Origin: Acidobacteriota bacterium | GTDB lineage: Bacteria; Acidobacteriota; Blastocatellia; Chloracidobacteriales; Chloracidobacteriaceae | Length of the DNA: 64,000 nt | Reading direction: 5' to 3' | NCBI GenBank assembly: GCA_016208495.1 | Contig: JACQXX010000063.1 | Span: 1 to 64,000, forward strand | Program-made: the position numbers and the translations under genes | Shown here: positions 24,345 through 33,352 of the stretch, one piece after another | How the letters are laid out: every line of letters starts with the position of its first letter | How positions within the stretch are numbered: position 1 is the stretch's first letter | The notes under the pieces: generated by a model | What the model was told of the DNA's origin: nothing | The model's database searches: none | What the model saw: the letters and a program-made list of their open reading frames with translations, nothing else

Positions 24345-25538
24345 ATGCGAACATTTTCATTTCGACAGGTTTTATTGATTGTTTTGCTGGCTGTGGCTGC
24401 CAATACCATTGTCTCACATACCTTGATCGAGTATCGAACCCGGCCAACATGGGCAGCCTCGCCGGTGACTACGCCCGCCCGTGAAATCACCAGTCCAACG
24501 GTTGCCTCAGATGAGCAAAACAACGTGGAAATCTACCGCCTGGCCAGTCCGGGTGTCGTTCACATTACCAGCACGGTGAATGTTCAGAGCTTTTTTGGGG
24601 CGGTTCCCCAGCAAGGAACCGGTTCCGGGTCAATTATTGATGAGAAAGGACATATTCTGACCAATTATCATGTCGTGCGGGATGCCAATAACCTCGATGT
24701 GACGTTGTCTGACAAGAGTACCTACAAGGCGCGTCTGGTGGGAGCTGATCCAGATAATGACCTTGCAGTTATCCAAATTGATGCTCCGGTCAATAAGTTG
24801 AATGTCATGCAACTGGGGACATCCGGCAGTCTCGAAGTCGGTCAAAAAGTACTGGCCATTGGAAACCCCTTTGGGCTGGATCGAACTTTGACCACCGGTG
24901 TCATCAGCGGGTTGAATCGCCCACTTCAGACTGAAGACGGACGTACCATCGAAAATGTGATTCAGACGGATGCTTCAATTAACCCTGGGAATTCCGGTGG
25001 GCCGCTGCTCAATAAATTTGGTCAGATTATTGGAATCAACACCGCTATTTACAGTCCAACCGGCTCCAGCGTTGGGATTGGGTTTGCCGTGCCAATTGAC
25101 ACGGCGAAACAGATTATTCCGGAACTGATTGCTTCAGGGAAAATTCGACGTGGCTACCTTGGCGTGACCACGGCGCCGCTGACTCCGAAAATTGCCGAAC
25201 AATTTAATGTCCCAACCAAACAGGGTGTCGTGGTAGTCAGCGTTCAACCAAACAGCCCGGCCAGTCAGGCTGGATTGCTGGGAGTCCAACAAGATCAGGA
25301 TCAACTGGGTGATGTGATTGTAAAAGCTGATGGGAAACCAATCGAAACGCCTGATTCACTGGTCAAAACGATTGGAACCCGCAAACCAGGAGACCGCGTG
25401 ACCTTAACCGTGCTGCGTGATGGGCGTGAACGTCAGGTCGAAGTCACGCTGGCTGATCGCCCGCTCCAGATTTCTCAAAATCGCCCCCAACAACGCGTCC
25501 AGCCTCGGGGCAATTTGTTTGATTGGTTTCGCAAATAA
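24345..25538 (+). CDS. HtrA/DegP-like trypsin-type serine protease with PDZ domain
   Basis: The protein has 397 residues from the ATG at 24345 (GAGGAGA upstream). An N-terminal membrane anchor or signal (5-26) and a linker precede the S1C protease domain, with the triad His109 (TNYHVV), Asp139 (DNDLAV) and Ser217 (GNSGGP). One PDZ domain follows (about 285-375), with GYLGVTTAPL at its entry. One PDZ and one anchor match DegS/HhoB-like and PDZ-S1C periplasmic proteases, which handle misfolded envelope proteins. A strong sigma-54 promoter lies upstream, which is unusual for this family. Confidence 0.93.
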   Translation: MRTFSFRQVLLIVLLAVAANTIVSHTLIEYRTRPTWAASPVTTPAREITSPTVASDEQNNVEIYRLASPGVVHITSTVNVQSFFGAVPQQGTGSGSIIDEKGHILTNYHVVRDANNLDVTLSDKSTYKARLVGADPDNDLAVIQIDAPVNKLNVMQLGTSGSLEVGQKVLAIGNPFGLDRTLTTGVISGLNRPLQTEDGRTIENVIQTDASINPGNSGGPLLNKFGQIIGINTAIYSPTGSSVGIGFAVPIDTAKQIIPELIASGKIRRGYLGVTTAPLTPKIAEQFNVPTKQGVVVVSVQPNSPASQAGLLGVQQDQDQLGDVIVKADGKPIETPDSLVKTIGTRKPGDRVTLTVLRDGRERQVEVTLADRPLQISQNRPQQRVQPRGNLFDWFRK

Positions 25539-25542
25539 GCCT

Positions 25543-25758
25543 GAAGAATGAAGAATGAAGAATGAAGAATGAAGGGGTGAAATTGAGATTTTAAAATCAG
25601 CCACTCACCGGCAGCAGATTCAGCGACTGAAATTCGGGGAGGTTGATAAATCGTTTGTTTCCAATAAAATTTTTTCAACCCTTGACTGGCATCACGAATC
25701 ATCAGGTGGTTTCTCAATTCTTCATTCTTCATTCTCAATTCTTCATTCTTCTTCATTC
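25543..25758. repeat. Inverted pair of GAATGAAGAAT arrays
   Basis: Left arm 25543-25575, right arm 25712-25758 (TTCTTCATTCTTCATTC and variants), with a core of 136 bp. It starts immediately after the HtrA stop codon, in the 3' UTR. Confidence 0.9.
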
Positions 25759-25829
25759 CAGCATGGGGTGATGGTGTGATGTCACCGGTAACAACTCAGG
25801 AAAAAAACAGAAAACTTTTTTGGAGAAGG

Positions 25830-26327
25830 ATGAAAATTGTTTGTTTTGCCGGGCTGGTTTGTATTCGCCTGGCTACCTGTGCCCGTCATAAACCGGTTGA
25901 GGAGATTGTCACCATCAATGCTGGTCGCCCAATCGTAACCGAGCCAGTTTCAGTCTCCCTCAACTCACCTTCTGCTCAAATATCCCCCCAGGTCTCAACC
26001 ATTGAACTGATCGGTGATTATCTGGCTGAAACCACGGTGTATCTTCAAGAAGAACAACAGCTTGAAGCTCTGACCACCCTGACGAAAGCGGAACAAGTCA
26101 CTCGCCAGATGATGGATGAGAACCAGACAAAAGGTCCATTTGAAATATCGTTGCAAACTCTGATTCAAGAGCAAGAGCAAACTGAGCGTGAAATCCGTGG
26201 AGGCAATATTGAGGCGGCACTCCAAAATCTTGACCGTCTGTCACAAAGCCTGAGCCAGCTTGAATCGTCAATGCTCCCAGATCTTCAAGGGGCTCCGCCG
26301 CCAGCCATGGCTGTTTCCCGCAAGTAG
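25830..26327 (+). CDS. Small secreted protein or lipoprotein of unknown function
   Basis: The protein has 165 residues from the ATG at 25830, chosen because GGAG lies four bases upstream and a signal peptide begins there. The signal ends in RLATC-A, a weak lipobox with Thr at -1, so lipidation is uncertain. The mature part is helical and rich in Gln and Glu (about 75-150), with coiled-coil-like stretches such as EEQQLEALTTLTKAEQ. No family was recognised. It converges with the NtrC-type regulator and lies just upstream of that two-component system. Confidence 0.65.
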   Translation: MKIVCFAGLVCIRLATCARHKPVEEIVTINAGRPIVTEPVSVSLNSPSAQISPQVSTIELIGDYLAETTVYLQEEQQLEALTTLTKAEQVTRQMMDENQTKGPFEISLQTLIQEQEQTEREIRGGNIEAALQNLDRLSQSLSQLESSMLPDLQGAPPPAMAVSRK

Positions 26328-26372
26328 TCTCCGGTGGTGGCTACAAAAGCGGCGTCAAGCCGCCGCACTCCA

Positions 26373-27755
26373 TTAAGTTTCTCCATCCAGCTTGATTCCA
26401 AAGCGTTCGGCCATTCGATACAGCGTCCGGCGATCAATTCCCAAAATCTCAGCCGCACGGGTCCGGTTACCGCCAACCTGTTCCAGGACGTGAAGTAAAT
26501 AGCGACGTTCCAGTTCATCCAGCGTTGGAAGGTCCGCATACAGCACAAGCAGCGGCGATGGTGATCGGGTAGCTCGATGCCGGAGTTCGCTGCTTTGTAA
26601 TTTGGGCGGCAGGTCTTCTGGGGCGATTTCATTGCCACGGGCGTGAAGGGCGGCATATTCAACCGCTGCTTCAAGTTCACGCACATTTCCCGGCCAGTCA
26701 TATGCCACAAAAATAGCCAGGGCCGACTCTGAAACCCGGAGTCGGCGACCAACCGAGACCGCCGCCTTTTGTAGAAACCGCTCGACCAAAACCGGAATAT
26801 CCATTCGACGGTCACGCAGGGGAGGGACATTCAGGGTGACCACACTCAGCCGATAAAACAGATCTTCGCGAAAAGTACCGGCTTTCACTTCTTTTTCCAG
26901 GTCGCGATTGGTCGCCGCCACGATGCGGGCGTCCACTTTGGTCGTCCGTGACGACCCAACCCGTTTAATTTCACCTTCCTGGAGCGCCCGCAGAAGTTTG
27001 ACCTGCAAGGCGGGTGTCGTTTCCCCAATTTCATCGAGAAACAAGGTGCCACCTTCGGCTTCTTCCCAGAGACCTTTGCGATCACTGGCGGCACCTGTAA
27101 ATGCTCCTCGAACGTGGCCAAAGAGTTCGGCTTCCAGCAGGGTTTCGGTCAGCGCGCCGCAATTCACGGCAATAAATGGTTTATCAGAGCGAGGACTATG
27201 CGTGTGAATTGCACGGGCGACCAGTTCCTTCCCCGTGCCGGATTCGCCCGTAATCAGAACCGTTGATCGTGCCGGAGACACCCGCGCAATTTCCTTATAC
27301 AACTCAATCATTGCCGGGGCTCGCCCAACCATGCCGGAACCGGCATACCGTGCCAGCAGTGATTCGGAATCAGGTGCGGAACCTGCCTGGTTTTTTTGGC
27401 TGTGGTGTTCAAGGGCACGGCTGGCCGTGGCAATCACTTCGTCCACTTTGAACGGCTTGGAAATAAAGTCCCAGGCGCCCTCGCGTGAGGCATCCACCGC
27501 TGTTTCCAGGGTGCCAAACGCCGTGACCAGAACCACCGGGCAGCGATCCCGAAACTGCCTGACCAGATCCAGGCCGGTTTGCGCTGCCTCTAAATTAAAA
27601 TCGGTAATCACCAAATCAAACTGTTTTTTCTGAAACAATTGAATGGCCTGCTCCGGGAGTTGAGCGGTTTCAACCTGCCAGCCCTGATCGGTCAAAATTT
27701 CTTTGAGCAATTCACACGATGCCGGATCATCATCAATGACAAGTATTTGTTTCAT
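26373..27755 (-). CDS. NtrC-family sigma-54-dependent response regulator
   Basis: The protein has 460 residues. A receiver domain (1-120) with acidic pocket D9-D10 and phospho-acceptor Asp52 is followed by the AAA+ sigma-54 interaction domain: Walker A GESGTGKE at 170-177, the sigma-54-contact loop GAFTGA at 217-222, Walker B GGTLFLDEIG, and arginine-finger segments. The C-terminal Fis-type helix-turn-helix ends NRTRAAEILGIDRRTLYRM. It activates transcription at -24/-12 promoters. Its partner kinase is at 28468 on the same strand, separated by a small protein gene and a repeat element. The sigma-54 promoter of HtrA, 2.2 kb away, is a plausible target, but this is inferred. Confidence 0.95.
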   Translation of the reverse strand: MKQILVIDDDPASCELLKEILTDQGWQVETAQLPEQAIQLFQKKQFDLVITDFNLEAAQTGLDLVRQFRDRCPVVLVTAFGTLETAVDASREGAWDFISKPFKVDEVIATASRALEHHSQKNQAGSAPDSESLLARYAGSGMVGRAPAMIELYKEIARVSPARSTVLITGESGTGKELVARAIHTHSPRSDKPFIAVNCGALTETLLEAELFGHVRGAFTGAASDRKGLWEEAEGGTLFLDEIGETTPALQVKLLRALQEGEIKRVGSSRTTKVDARIVAATNRDLEKEVKAGTFREDLFYRLSVVTLNVPPLRDRRMDIPVLVERFLQKAAVSVGRRLRVSESALAIFVAYDWPGNVRELEAAVEYAALHARGNEIAPEDLPPKLQSSELRHRATRSPSPLLVLYADLPTLDELERRYLLHVLEQVGGNRTRAAEILGIDRRTLYRMAERFGIKLDGET

Positions 27756-27780
27756 ATGAGTTTAGTGAAGACGTGAAAAA

Positions 27781-27970
27781 TAGCGAGATAGTGAGTAGCG
27801 AGTAGCGAGTAGTCAATCAAATCCAGTGTACTCAGATTGAGGTAATTGATAACAATTTATCGCTGACAAGATAAGATCAGTTGAAGGATCAACCAAATTT
27901 GAGATGTTTGGTTTACTACTCGCTATCTCGCTACCTCGCTACCTCGCTATTTCGCTATCTCGCTATTTCG
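27781..27970. repeat. Inverted pair of GCGAGTAGCGAGTAG arrays
   Basis: Left arm 27781-27815, right arm 27914-27970 (ACTACTCGCTATCTCGC and CGCTACCTCG words), core about 98 bp. The left arm and its TAGTCAATC junction are the same as at 3838-3872, but the core differs. It lies between two genes of the two-component cluster. Confidence 0.9.
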
Positions 27971-27975
27971 CCCAT

Positions 27976-28452
27976 TTAATTCAGGACACCTTCAACACCA
28001 ATGTGGCTTTGGATTGAAAAGACCGGTTTCCATGGGTACTTGTGCATATCCAGAAATGTCCGGCATTCGACCGGTACATAGAGTTTGATTTCATGGCCAG
28101 CGGCTGAAATATCAACCCGGATGGTGTTTTCAAATAGCGGTTCGCCTGAAGCAAGCCCGGTGACACAGGAAAACGGGATGAGCAACGGCGGATGTGCAAT
28201 TCTGAAAAAGAGTAAAGGTTCAATATAAATTCCTTGATTGCCAAGGGTTACATTGAGACAACGTTTATAGCGGGTCCGGGAATTGATAAAGGCTGAACAC
28301 CGTGGATAGGTCGTTCCCGGAGGACGACGTTCGCACCCGTAGTGTTTGGCAATGGTCGCCCATCCGGATTGAGCCAGAAGCACAAAGATCGAACTCCAAA
28401 ACAGGGGAAAGACCACCAAAACTGCCAGGAAAATTACAATTGAAGGCCACAT
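27976..28452 (-). CDS. Hypothetical protein with one N-terminal membrane helix
   Basis: The protein has 158 residues. A hydrophobic helix (about 5-27) is followed by a soluble, beta-rich domain with no recognised family; five cysteines are scattered. The start is 15 bases after the histidine-kinase stop, so the two are probably one transcript. Position between kinase and response regulator suggests an accessory or sensor-linked membrane protein, but nothing in the sequence shows this. Confidence 0.65.
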   Translation of the reverse strand: MWPSIVIFLAVLVVFPLFWSSIFVLLAQSGWATIAKHYGCERRPPGTTYPRCSAFINSRTRYKRCLNVTLGNQGIYIEPLLFFRIAHPPLLIPFSCVTGLASGEPLFENTIRVDISAAGHEIKLYVPVECRTFLDMHKYPWKPVFSIQSHIGVEGVLN

Positions 28453-28467
28453 GAGGATTGCCCTTGT

Positions 28468-30018
28468 TCAAATTGGAAAAGAAAGCCGGAAACACGTTCC
28501 TTGCCCAGGGGTGCTTTCGACATCAATTTGACCGTGGTGGTCGCGCATGATCTGGTGAACCACAACCAGTCCAAGGCCAGTTCCACGACCTTTTTCTTTG
28601 GTGGTATAGAGCGGATCAAAGATCCGGGCTCGAACCTCATCCGTCATTCCACACCCAGTATCAATCACGGAAACAACCACTTGCAATGGGTCACCGCAGT
28701 CTGATGATTTGAGTTCGGTTTGAATCGTCAGCGAACCCCCCTCTGTCATGGCATCCATTGCGTTGTTGATCAGGTTGAAAAAAACCTGCTGGAGTCGGTC
28801 AGGATTTCCCATCACGGCTGGGAGCGGGGATGTAAAGTGGGTGATCAGGTGAATATCACGTTGGTGAAGGGTTGGCGTCACCACGTCAATGATTCGGTTG
28901 AGCAGGGTTTCAAGATCAACCGGGGCCACTGGTGTGGCTTCTGAGCGGGTCCGATCCAGCATGGACCGCACAATGCGCTCAATCCGCGCAATCTGAATAT
29001 TGATGGTTTCAAGCCGTGAGAGGGCTTTCGGGTCTTGTTTGAGGTTGTTTTGCAGAAGTTGCACGTGCCCACTGATCAGGTTGAGCGGTGTCCCGACTTC
29101 GTGGGCAAACTGGGCGGCGGTTTGACCTGCCACCGCCAGACGCTCCATTTCCGAAAGGCGGCGTGAGAGTTGCCATAATTCACGGTTGGCCGATTCCAGT
29201 TGCTGGTTGCGTTCAGAAAGTTCCTGGGTCGCTTCGTTCACCTGTTCCTGGAGCAGCAGTTTTTGGGCTTCGCGTTCCTCAGTCATCTGCCGGACTCGCT
29301 GAATCATTCCATTAAAATTTCGGGTCAGGAGGCCAAGTTCATCAACCCTGGTTTCCGAGATTTCAACGGCCAAATTGCCGGCTTCCACTTCATTCATGGC
29401 CTGTAAAAGTTGTCCAATCGGACGATAAATCAGGCGGTCAAAGAGCGTGAATGTTCCAATCGTAATCACCATGACCGCGCCCAGGGCAATCCAAATTGAC
29501 ATTTTTTCCGACTGGGCGGCAATGGAGGGCGTGTCGTCAAGTCGTTCGATCAACTCGACGGCACCGCTTAACCTGGAGCCGGTAAACACCGGGGCAAAGA
29601 CTCGATACAGCGAGGCATGGGTGCCTTCGGGGCGTTGTTGAACGGTCCGCGACGGTAATCCGCTGCGCAGCAAGGTGATTGTTTCTTCAGGGATATTCTC
29701 GGACGGAGCTTCGCCGGCAGCGGCCACTTTGACATACACCGCCCCGACCCGTTCCCAGATGCGAACGGCATTGACGCCGGAGCGGGCATTTTGCATTAAA
29801 ACCACCGCCCGCTCCAAAATTTGGGGATCGCGTGGGTAGGGAAGCTGACTGATTTGCGAAGCCAGAAAACTGGCCTGGAGTTCAGCTCGGGCACGCTGTT
29901 CATTGCGGAGGAGTTCCGCCGTGTGCGAACTGCTGATGAATCCGCTCAAAATCAACACCGCAACTGTGATGGCCGAGGTGAGGAGTGTGGTTTTTTGATG
30001 CAATTTAAGTGGTGGCAT
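28468..30018 (-). CDS. Membrane sensor histidine kinase (HAMP, HisKA, HATPase)
   Basis: The protein has 516 residues. TM1 (10-30), a periplasmic sensor domain of about 140 residues, TM2 (174-193), HAMP (about 194-246), a coiled linker, then HisKA with the phospho-acceptor His306 in QFAHEVGTPLNLISG, and an HATPase with N-box NLINNAMDAM, DTGCGM and GTGLGL. It is the natural partner of the NtrC-type regulator at 26373. The GTP in place of NPL-type residues after the His is seen in many NtrB-like kinases. The signal sensed is unknown. Confidence 0.95.
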   Translation of the reverse strand: MPPLKLHQKTTLLTSAITVAVLILSGFISSSHTAELLRNEQRARAELQASFLASQISQLPYPRDPQILERAVVLMQNARSGVNAVRIWERVGAVYVKVAAAGEAPSENIPEETITLLRSGLPSRTVQQRPEGTHASLYRVFAPVFTGSRLSGAVELIERLDDTPSIAAQSEKMSIWIALGAVMVITIGTFTLFDRLIYRPIGQLLQAMNEVEAGNLAVEISETRVDELGLLTRNFNGMIQRVRQMTEEREAQKLLLQEQVNEATQELSERNQQLESANRELWQLSRRLSEMERLAVAGQTAAQFAHEVGTPLNLISGHVQLLQNNLKQDPKALSRLETINIQIARIERIVRSMLDRTRSEATPVAPVDLETLLNRIIDVVTPTLHQRDIHLITHFTSPLPAVMGNPDRLQQVFFNLINNAMDAMTEGGSLTIQTELKSSDCGDPLQVVVSVIDTGCGMTDEVRARIFDPLYTTKEKGRGTGLGLVVVHQIMRDHHGQIDVESTPGQGTCFRLSFPI

Positions 30019-30029
30019 ATTCTTTGGGG

Positions 30030-30145
30030 CTGAGGGCTGAGGGCTGAAGACATCGAGCTGAGAAAATCAGGGCTGAGGGCTTGGGGCTGAAGAAGATAGG
30101 CTGAAGTCTTTGGATTGAATTGCTTCTTCATTCTTCATTCCCTAA
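30030..30145. repeat. GGGCTGAGGGCTGAAG array followed by a CATTCTTCATTCC array
   Basis: Words of GGGCTGAG/GGGCTGAAGA type (30030-30110) run into TTCTTCATTCTTCATTC. It is a shorter relative of the composite element at 20.4 and 61.4 kb and lies just upstream of the kinase start. Confidence 0.8.
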
Positions 30146-30395
30146 ATTTCGCCCAAAATACTGATCTCTTCCCTGGGTTTGGTGATGTCCAGAGGGTTGA
30201 TTGAGCCAAAACCAAAGGACATAAAGGACATAAAGGACGAAAAGGACCTGGTGGAAGTCAGTTTTGTGGGAGTGACCAGGAGAGTTCGGTACAGTGTGAG
30301 AGCGGTCATCGCTTGACCGACGCTCCATTGGCGAGCGATGTCCCGGACTGGTCGGCACTGATCTTTGATCAAGGTGGTGCTATTTTGGGCGAAAT
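30146..30395. mobile_element. Inverted-repeat element E, copy 2 (uninterrupted)
   Basis: The ends ATTTCGCCCAAAATA (30146-30160) and TATTTTGGGCGAAAT (30381-30395) are a perfect 15-bp inverted repeat. The interior, read on the minus strand, has the same order of segments as 21965-22335, including AAGGACATA words and GTCCCGGACTGGTCGGCAC. It lacks the MITE found in copy 1. Its 250 bp encode nothing. Confidence 0.85.
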
Positions 30396-30640
30396 TCAGG
30401 TCATTCTTCATTCTCAATTCTTCATTCTCAATTCTTCATTCCGCTCTTCATCTTCAGCCGTTTTCTTCAGCCCGAAGTTCTTTTATGATGTCGGTACATC
30501 ATTGACAAGGGATGAAGCATCCATCGTGCCACGTCTCTTCTCAATTCAAGTTGTTCATTTCACATAATCATTCATTTTGACGCCAGACTATCAAGGCTCG
30601 GCGTCACAACCTGTGTATTGCACCTTTCGAAGGAGTTTGT

Positions 30641-31594
30641 ATGTTGCTCAAAGCACGTCGTGCCGCGTGGGGAACCGCGCTGATCTGCCTGGTATTGTTC
30701 GCTCTCCCGTTTTCAAGTCTCTTTTTATATCCCGTATCCGCCGGACAAGCGAAGAAAGATGATGATGGTCGCAAACGCGTGGCGGTCATTCCCCAGGATG
30801 ATAGCCGCACCTGGACCAAAGACATCACCGTTGCTTCGCTTGAAGACGCCCTCAAGAAAACCGGTCGGTTCACAATCCTCACCCGTTCTGAACTCGATGC
30901 CGTGATGTCGGAACTCAAAATTGCCAATTCCGATGTCGTCAACCCAAAAGACGCCGTTCGCATCGGCAAGGCGCTCTCGGCTCAGTATGTGATCCTCGCC
31001 CGTTGCCTGGGTGTGGAAAACAAGTCGAAATCTGGCGGTTTTGGGGGCATCAAAATCGGCAGCAGTGAAATGACCTGTGCCCTTCAGATGCAGATGATCA
31101 ACACGGAAACGACGGAAATTCTGGCCTCGGAATCCTACAACAAAAAGAAAAAGACCGGGTCGTCGTTCTCTGGCACTTTTGGCGCCTCAAAGGATGCGGA
31201 TGCTGACACGTTGAAAGCCTTTACCGAAGCTGTCAGCGAATCTGCCACTGACTTTGCCGAAAAACTGGCTCTCGCCACCCCGCTGGAAGGTCTGGTGGTA
31301 CTGGTCAAAGCCGACCGGGTCGCCATCAATGCCGGCGCTGATAAAGGCGTGGTTGAAGGCCAGGAATTTGAAGTCATGATCGAAGGCGACCCGATCACGG
31401 ATGAAAATGGAAACACCATTGGCTATGACCGAACCAAAGTTGGCGTGATCCGCGTGGTCCAGGTCGAACCCAAGCTGGCCTGGTGTACGCTGGTTCAAAC
31501 CTTTGACGCCAAGGGCACACCGGATGCCGCACCAAGCACCAGCCGAATCGAAAAATTCCATAAGGTCCGCCAGATTGGCAAAGGCCACCGCTAA
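30641..31594 (+). CDS. CsgG/HfaB-like secreted protein
   Basis: The protein has 317 residues with a GAAGGAG ribosome site. A signal peptide (1-35, ending VSAGQA) has no lipobox cysteine. The mature part resembles the CsgG domain: RVAVIP, a LEDALKKTGRFTILTRSEL segment, and LSAQYVILARCLG (about 45-125), then membrane-region-like hydrophilic strands. The C-terminal 100 residues look like a FlgT/SH3-like extension (VAINAGADKGVVEGQEFEV). CsgG forms the curli-export pore; these longer homologues in acidobacteria are periplasmic or outer-membrane proteins of unknown cargo. It is followed by its own terminator and the FlgT-like gene. Confidence 0.75.
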   Translation: MLLKARRAAWGTALICLVLFALPFSSLFLYPVSAGQAKKDDDGRKRVAVIPQDDSRTWTKDITVASLEDALKKTGRFTILTRSELDAVMSELKIANSDVVNPKDAVRIGKALSAQYVILARCLGVENKSKSGGFGGIKIGSSEMTCALQMQMINTETTEILASESYNKKKKTGSSFSGTFGASKDADADTLKAFTEAVSESATDFAEKLALATPLEGLVVLVKADRVAINAGADKGVVEGQEFEVMIEGDPITDENGNTIGYDRTKVGVIRVVQVEPKLAWCTLVQTFDAKGTPDAAPSTSRIEKFHKVRQIGKGHR

Positions 31595-31602
31595 AGAGAT
31601 GG

Positions 31603-31630
31603 GTCAGTACCACCTGCGTAAGCGGGTGGG
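31603..31630. repeat. REP-like palindrome, second copy
   Basis: GTCAGTACCACCTGCGTAAG followed by CGGGTGGG forms a CCACCTGC/GCGGGTGG stem with a GTAA loop. It matches the reverse complement of 15941-15968 with two compensating changes in the stem. Confidence 0.8.
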
Positions 31631-31678
31631 TATTTTCCCAGTCGAAATGGCGATACTGACAAATCCTTTTCGTCATAA

Positions 31679-31715
31679 GGGCACAGGTTGAGACTGTGCC
31701 CGTTTGTTATTTTCC
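31679..31715 (+). terminator. Terminator of the CsgG-like gene
   Basis: GGGCACAG (31679-31686) pairs with CTGTGCCC (31694-31701) across a 7-base loop, followed by GTTTGTTATTTT. Confidence 0.75.
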
Positions 31716-31731
31716 GAAGGAGGAAGTAGTT

Positions 31732-33027
31732 GTGAAACCATTGATGAAGTATGCAACCCTCGCGCTTGTCATCCTGCTCGGATGGGCCATGTCAGCCCAG
31801 GCTGAAACCCTCAAACGTCGTTACACACTGCCCTTTAAAGGTGGAGCGATGCGCACTGCCTCTCGCAGTCAGGCGCTCAATCAAGCCAAACAACGCTTTT
31901 TAGCCGATTTTCTCAAAGACAAATTTTCGGAAACCGTTATTCAAGAACATCAAGAAGAAATTGATATTGCCCTTGATCCGCCAACTGATTACGTGCTCGA
32001 TTTTCAGGTGAAATCAGAAAAAATTAATCCTGACGAAACTCAAATCACTCTCACGGTGGAAGGAAACCTGGATTTGCCCAAAATGGTCGCCGCCCTGGTC
32101 AATAACGATGTGTTGAGTTTTGGCGACAAGCCGCCACGGGTGATGGTTATTCCAGCCGGGAGTTTTACCGATCCGCTCACCGCAAAAAAACTGCGGGCCA
32201 TGATTTATGACCAGCTCAAACAGGCTGGCCTCCAGCCAGTGGCCTTTGAAGGCATTACCGAAGTGACCGCCGCCCAGATCAAATCGTCTCCGGAAGGCGT
32301 GCGGATGTTGGCCAAAAAAGCGCTTGAGTACAAAGCTGATTACCTGATGCACTTTGATGTCGAAGCCGATAATCGTCCGTTTAGCCAGGGCGGGTATGTC
32401 TGCGATGCCAATTTCATCTACACCTTGATGCGGCCCTATGACAACACCATCCTCGGTGAATCGCTGTTTTCAGAGCGCGGAGGCGGAAATTCATCAATGG
32501 TGGCGTTTACCAATGCCCTTGAAACCGTGAAGGATCAACTGGTGCTGCAAGCGGTTGGCCAGCTCTTTCGGTCAGTTTTTGAAGACAGCGATGTGATTAC
32601 CGACACCAAACAGCTCAAAAATGCGTTTACCCTGACCGTCTTCTTTAAAGATAACCCCGGTCAGGTTCAGGCAATTATTGATGGTTTGCAGGCACTTGGC
32701 GCCAATGTCCAGCTCGGTGTTGGTGCCGGGGCAGGTGACCGGCTGCAAATTGAAACCACGATGGATCAACTGACGCTGTATAACTACCTGAATGACCAAA
32801 CGTTTAGTGCGAATGGAGTGAAATTCAAGTCGCCAGTGGTGGACTATACTGAAAACACAATTTCAGTTGAAATCGTCAAAGTCGGGGCGCCGGCGAAAAA
32901 ACCGGTTGTCAAAAACACCCCACCACCTCGGAAGGAGCAGCAGGCTGACCTTGGTTCAACCGGCAAAAAAGGGAAACCCATCATTTTGAAGCTCAAAGGA
33001 AACGTTCGCCCACCGTCATTTGCGTAG
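31732..33027 (+). CDS. Secreted FlgT-like protein
   Basis: The protein has 431 residues from GTG at 31732, which has AAGGAGG seven bases upstream. The signal peptide ends MSAQAE (residues 1-25). The N-terminal part (about 30-110) looks like FlgT_N/LPP20-type repeats of charged strands. The middle (about 130-270) resembles the FlgT_M or CsgG-like alpha-beta fold: PRVMVIPAGSF, ALEYKADYLMHFDVE. Two predicted beta/alpha modules end the protein. No flagellar genes lie nearby. It pairs with the CsgG-like gene upstream, suggesting one envelope complex. The family call is moderate. Confidence 0.65.
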   Translation: MKPLMKYATLALVILLGWAMSAQAETLKRRYTLPFKGGAMRTASRSQALNQAKQRFLADFLKDKFSETVIQEHQEEIDIALDPPTDYVLDFQVKSEKINPDETQITLTVEGNLDLPKMVAALVNNDVLSFGDKPPRVMVIPAGSFTDPLTAKKLRAMIYDQLKQAGLQPVAFEGITEVTAAQIKSSPEGVRMLAKKALEYKADYLMHFDVEADNRPFSQGGYVCDANFIYTLMRPYDNTILGESLFSERGGGNSSMVAFTNALETVKDQLVLQAVGQLFRSVFEDSDVITDTKQLKNAFTLTVFFKDNPGQVQAIIDGLQALGANVQLGVGAGAGDRLQIETTMDQLTLYNYLNDQTFSANGVKFKSPVVDYTENTISVEIVKVGAPAKKPVVKNTPPPRKEQQADLGSTGKKGKPIILKLKGNVRPPSFA

Positions 33028-33029
33028 TC

Positions 33030-33165
33030 GGGCTGAAGAAAACGGGCTGAACAAACCAGGGCTGAGGGCTGAAGACATTGGGCTTGGGGCTGAGGGCTGA
33101 AGAACTGATTTTATTCATCGCTTGCTTTGCTCCGAGCTTGTGAGTCTTTCTACCCCAAGCCCCAA
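33030..33165 (+). repeat. GGGCTGAAG-type composite repeat element, copy 3 (degenerate)
   Basis: GGGCTGAAGAAAAC and GGGCTGAGGGCTGAAG words, then GAACTGATTTTATTCATC and GCTCCGAGCTTGTGAGTCTT. It lacks the long CATCC array present in copies 2 and 4 but keeps both ends and the TGATTTTATTCATC linker. Confidence 0.75.
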
Positions 33166-33212
33166 GCCTGGTTTTCAGTTCCAAGCCCTGGTCTGAATTC
33201 CACTAAGCCCGG

Positions 33213-33243
33213 TTTACGAACCGCATGGTTCGAATGCTATAAT
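33213..33243 (+). promoter_or_regulatory. Sigma-70-type promoter of the MoxR gene
   Basis: The -10 is TATAAT (33238-33243) with a TGC just before it, and the -35 candidate is TTTACG or TTACGA (33213-33219) at 18-19 bp. It lies 110 bases ahead of the MoxR GTG start. A small palindrome GAACC-GCAT-GGTTC lies inside the spacer. Confidence 0.45.
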
Positions 33244-33352
33244 CCTGACCCTCTGCCTTCATTTTATATTTCGCATACCGCCAGGAATCATCCGGTCATA
33301 AAATTTTCCGATGCAGAGACACCATCAGAGCCAAGGGTTGAAGGAGACATTT

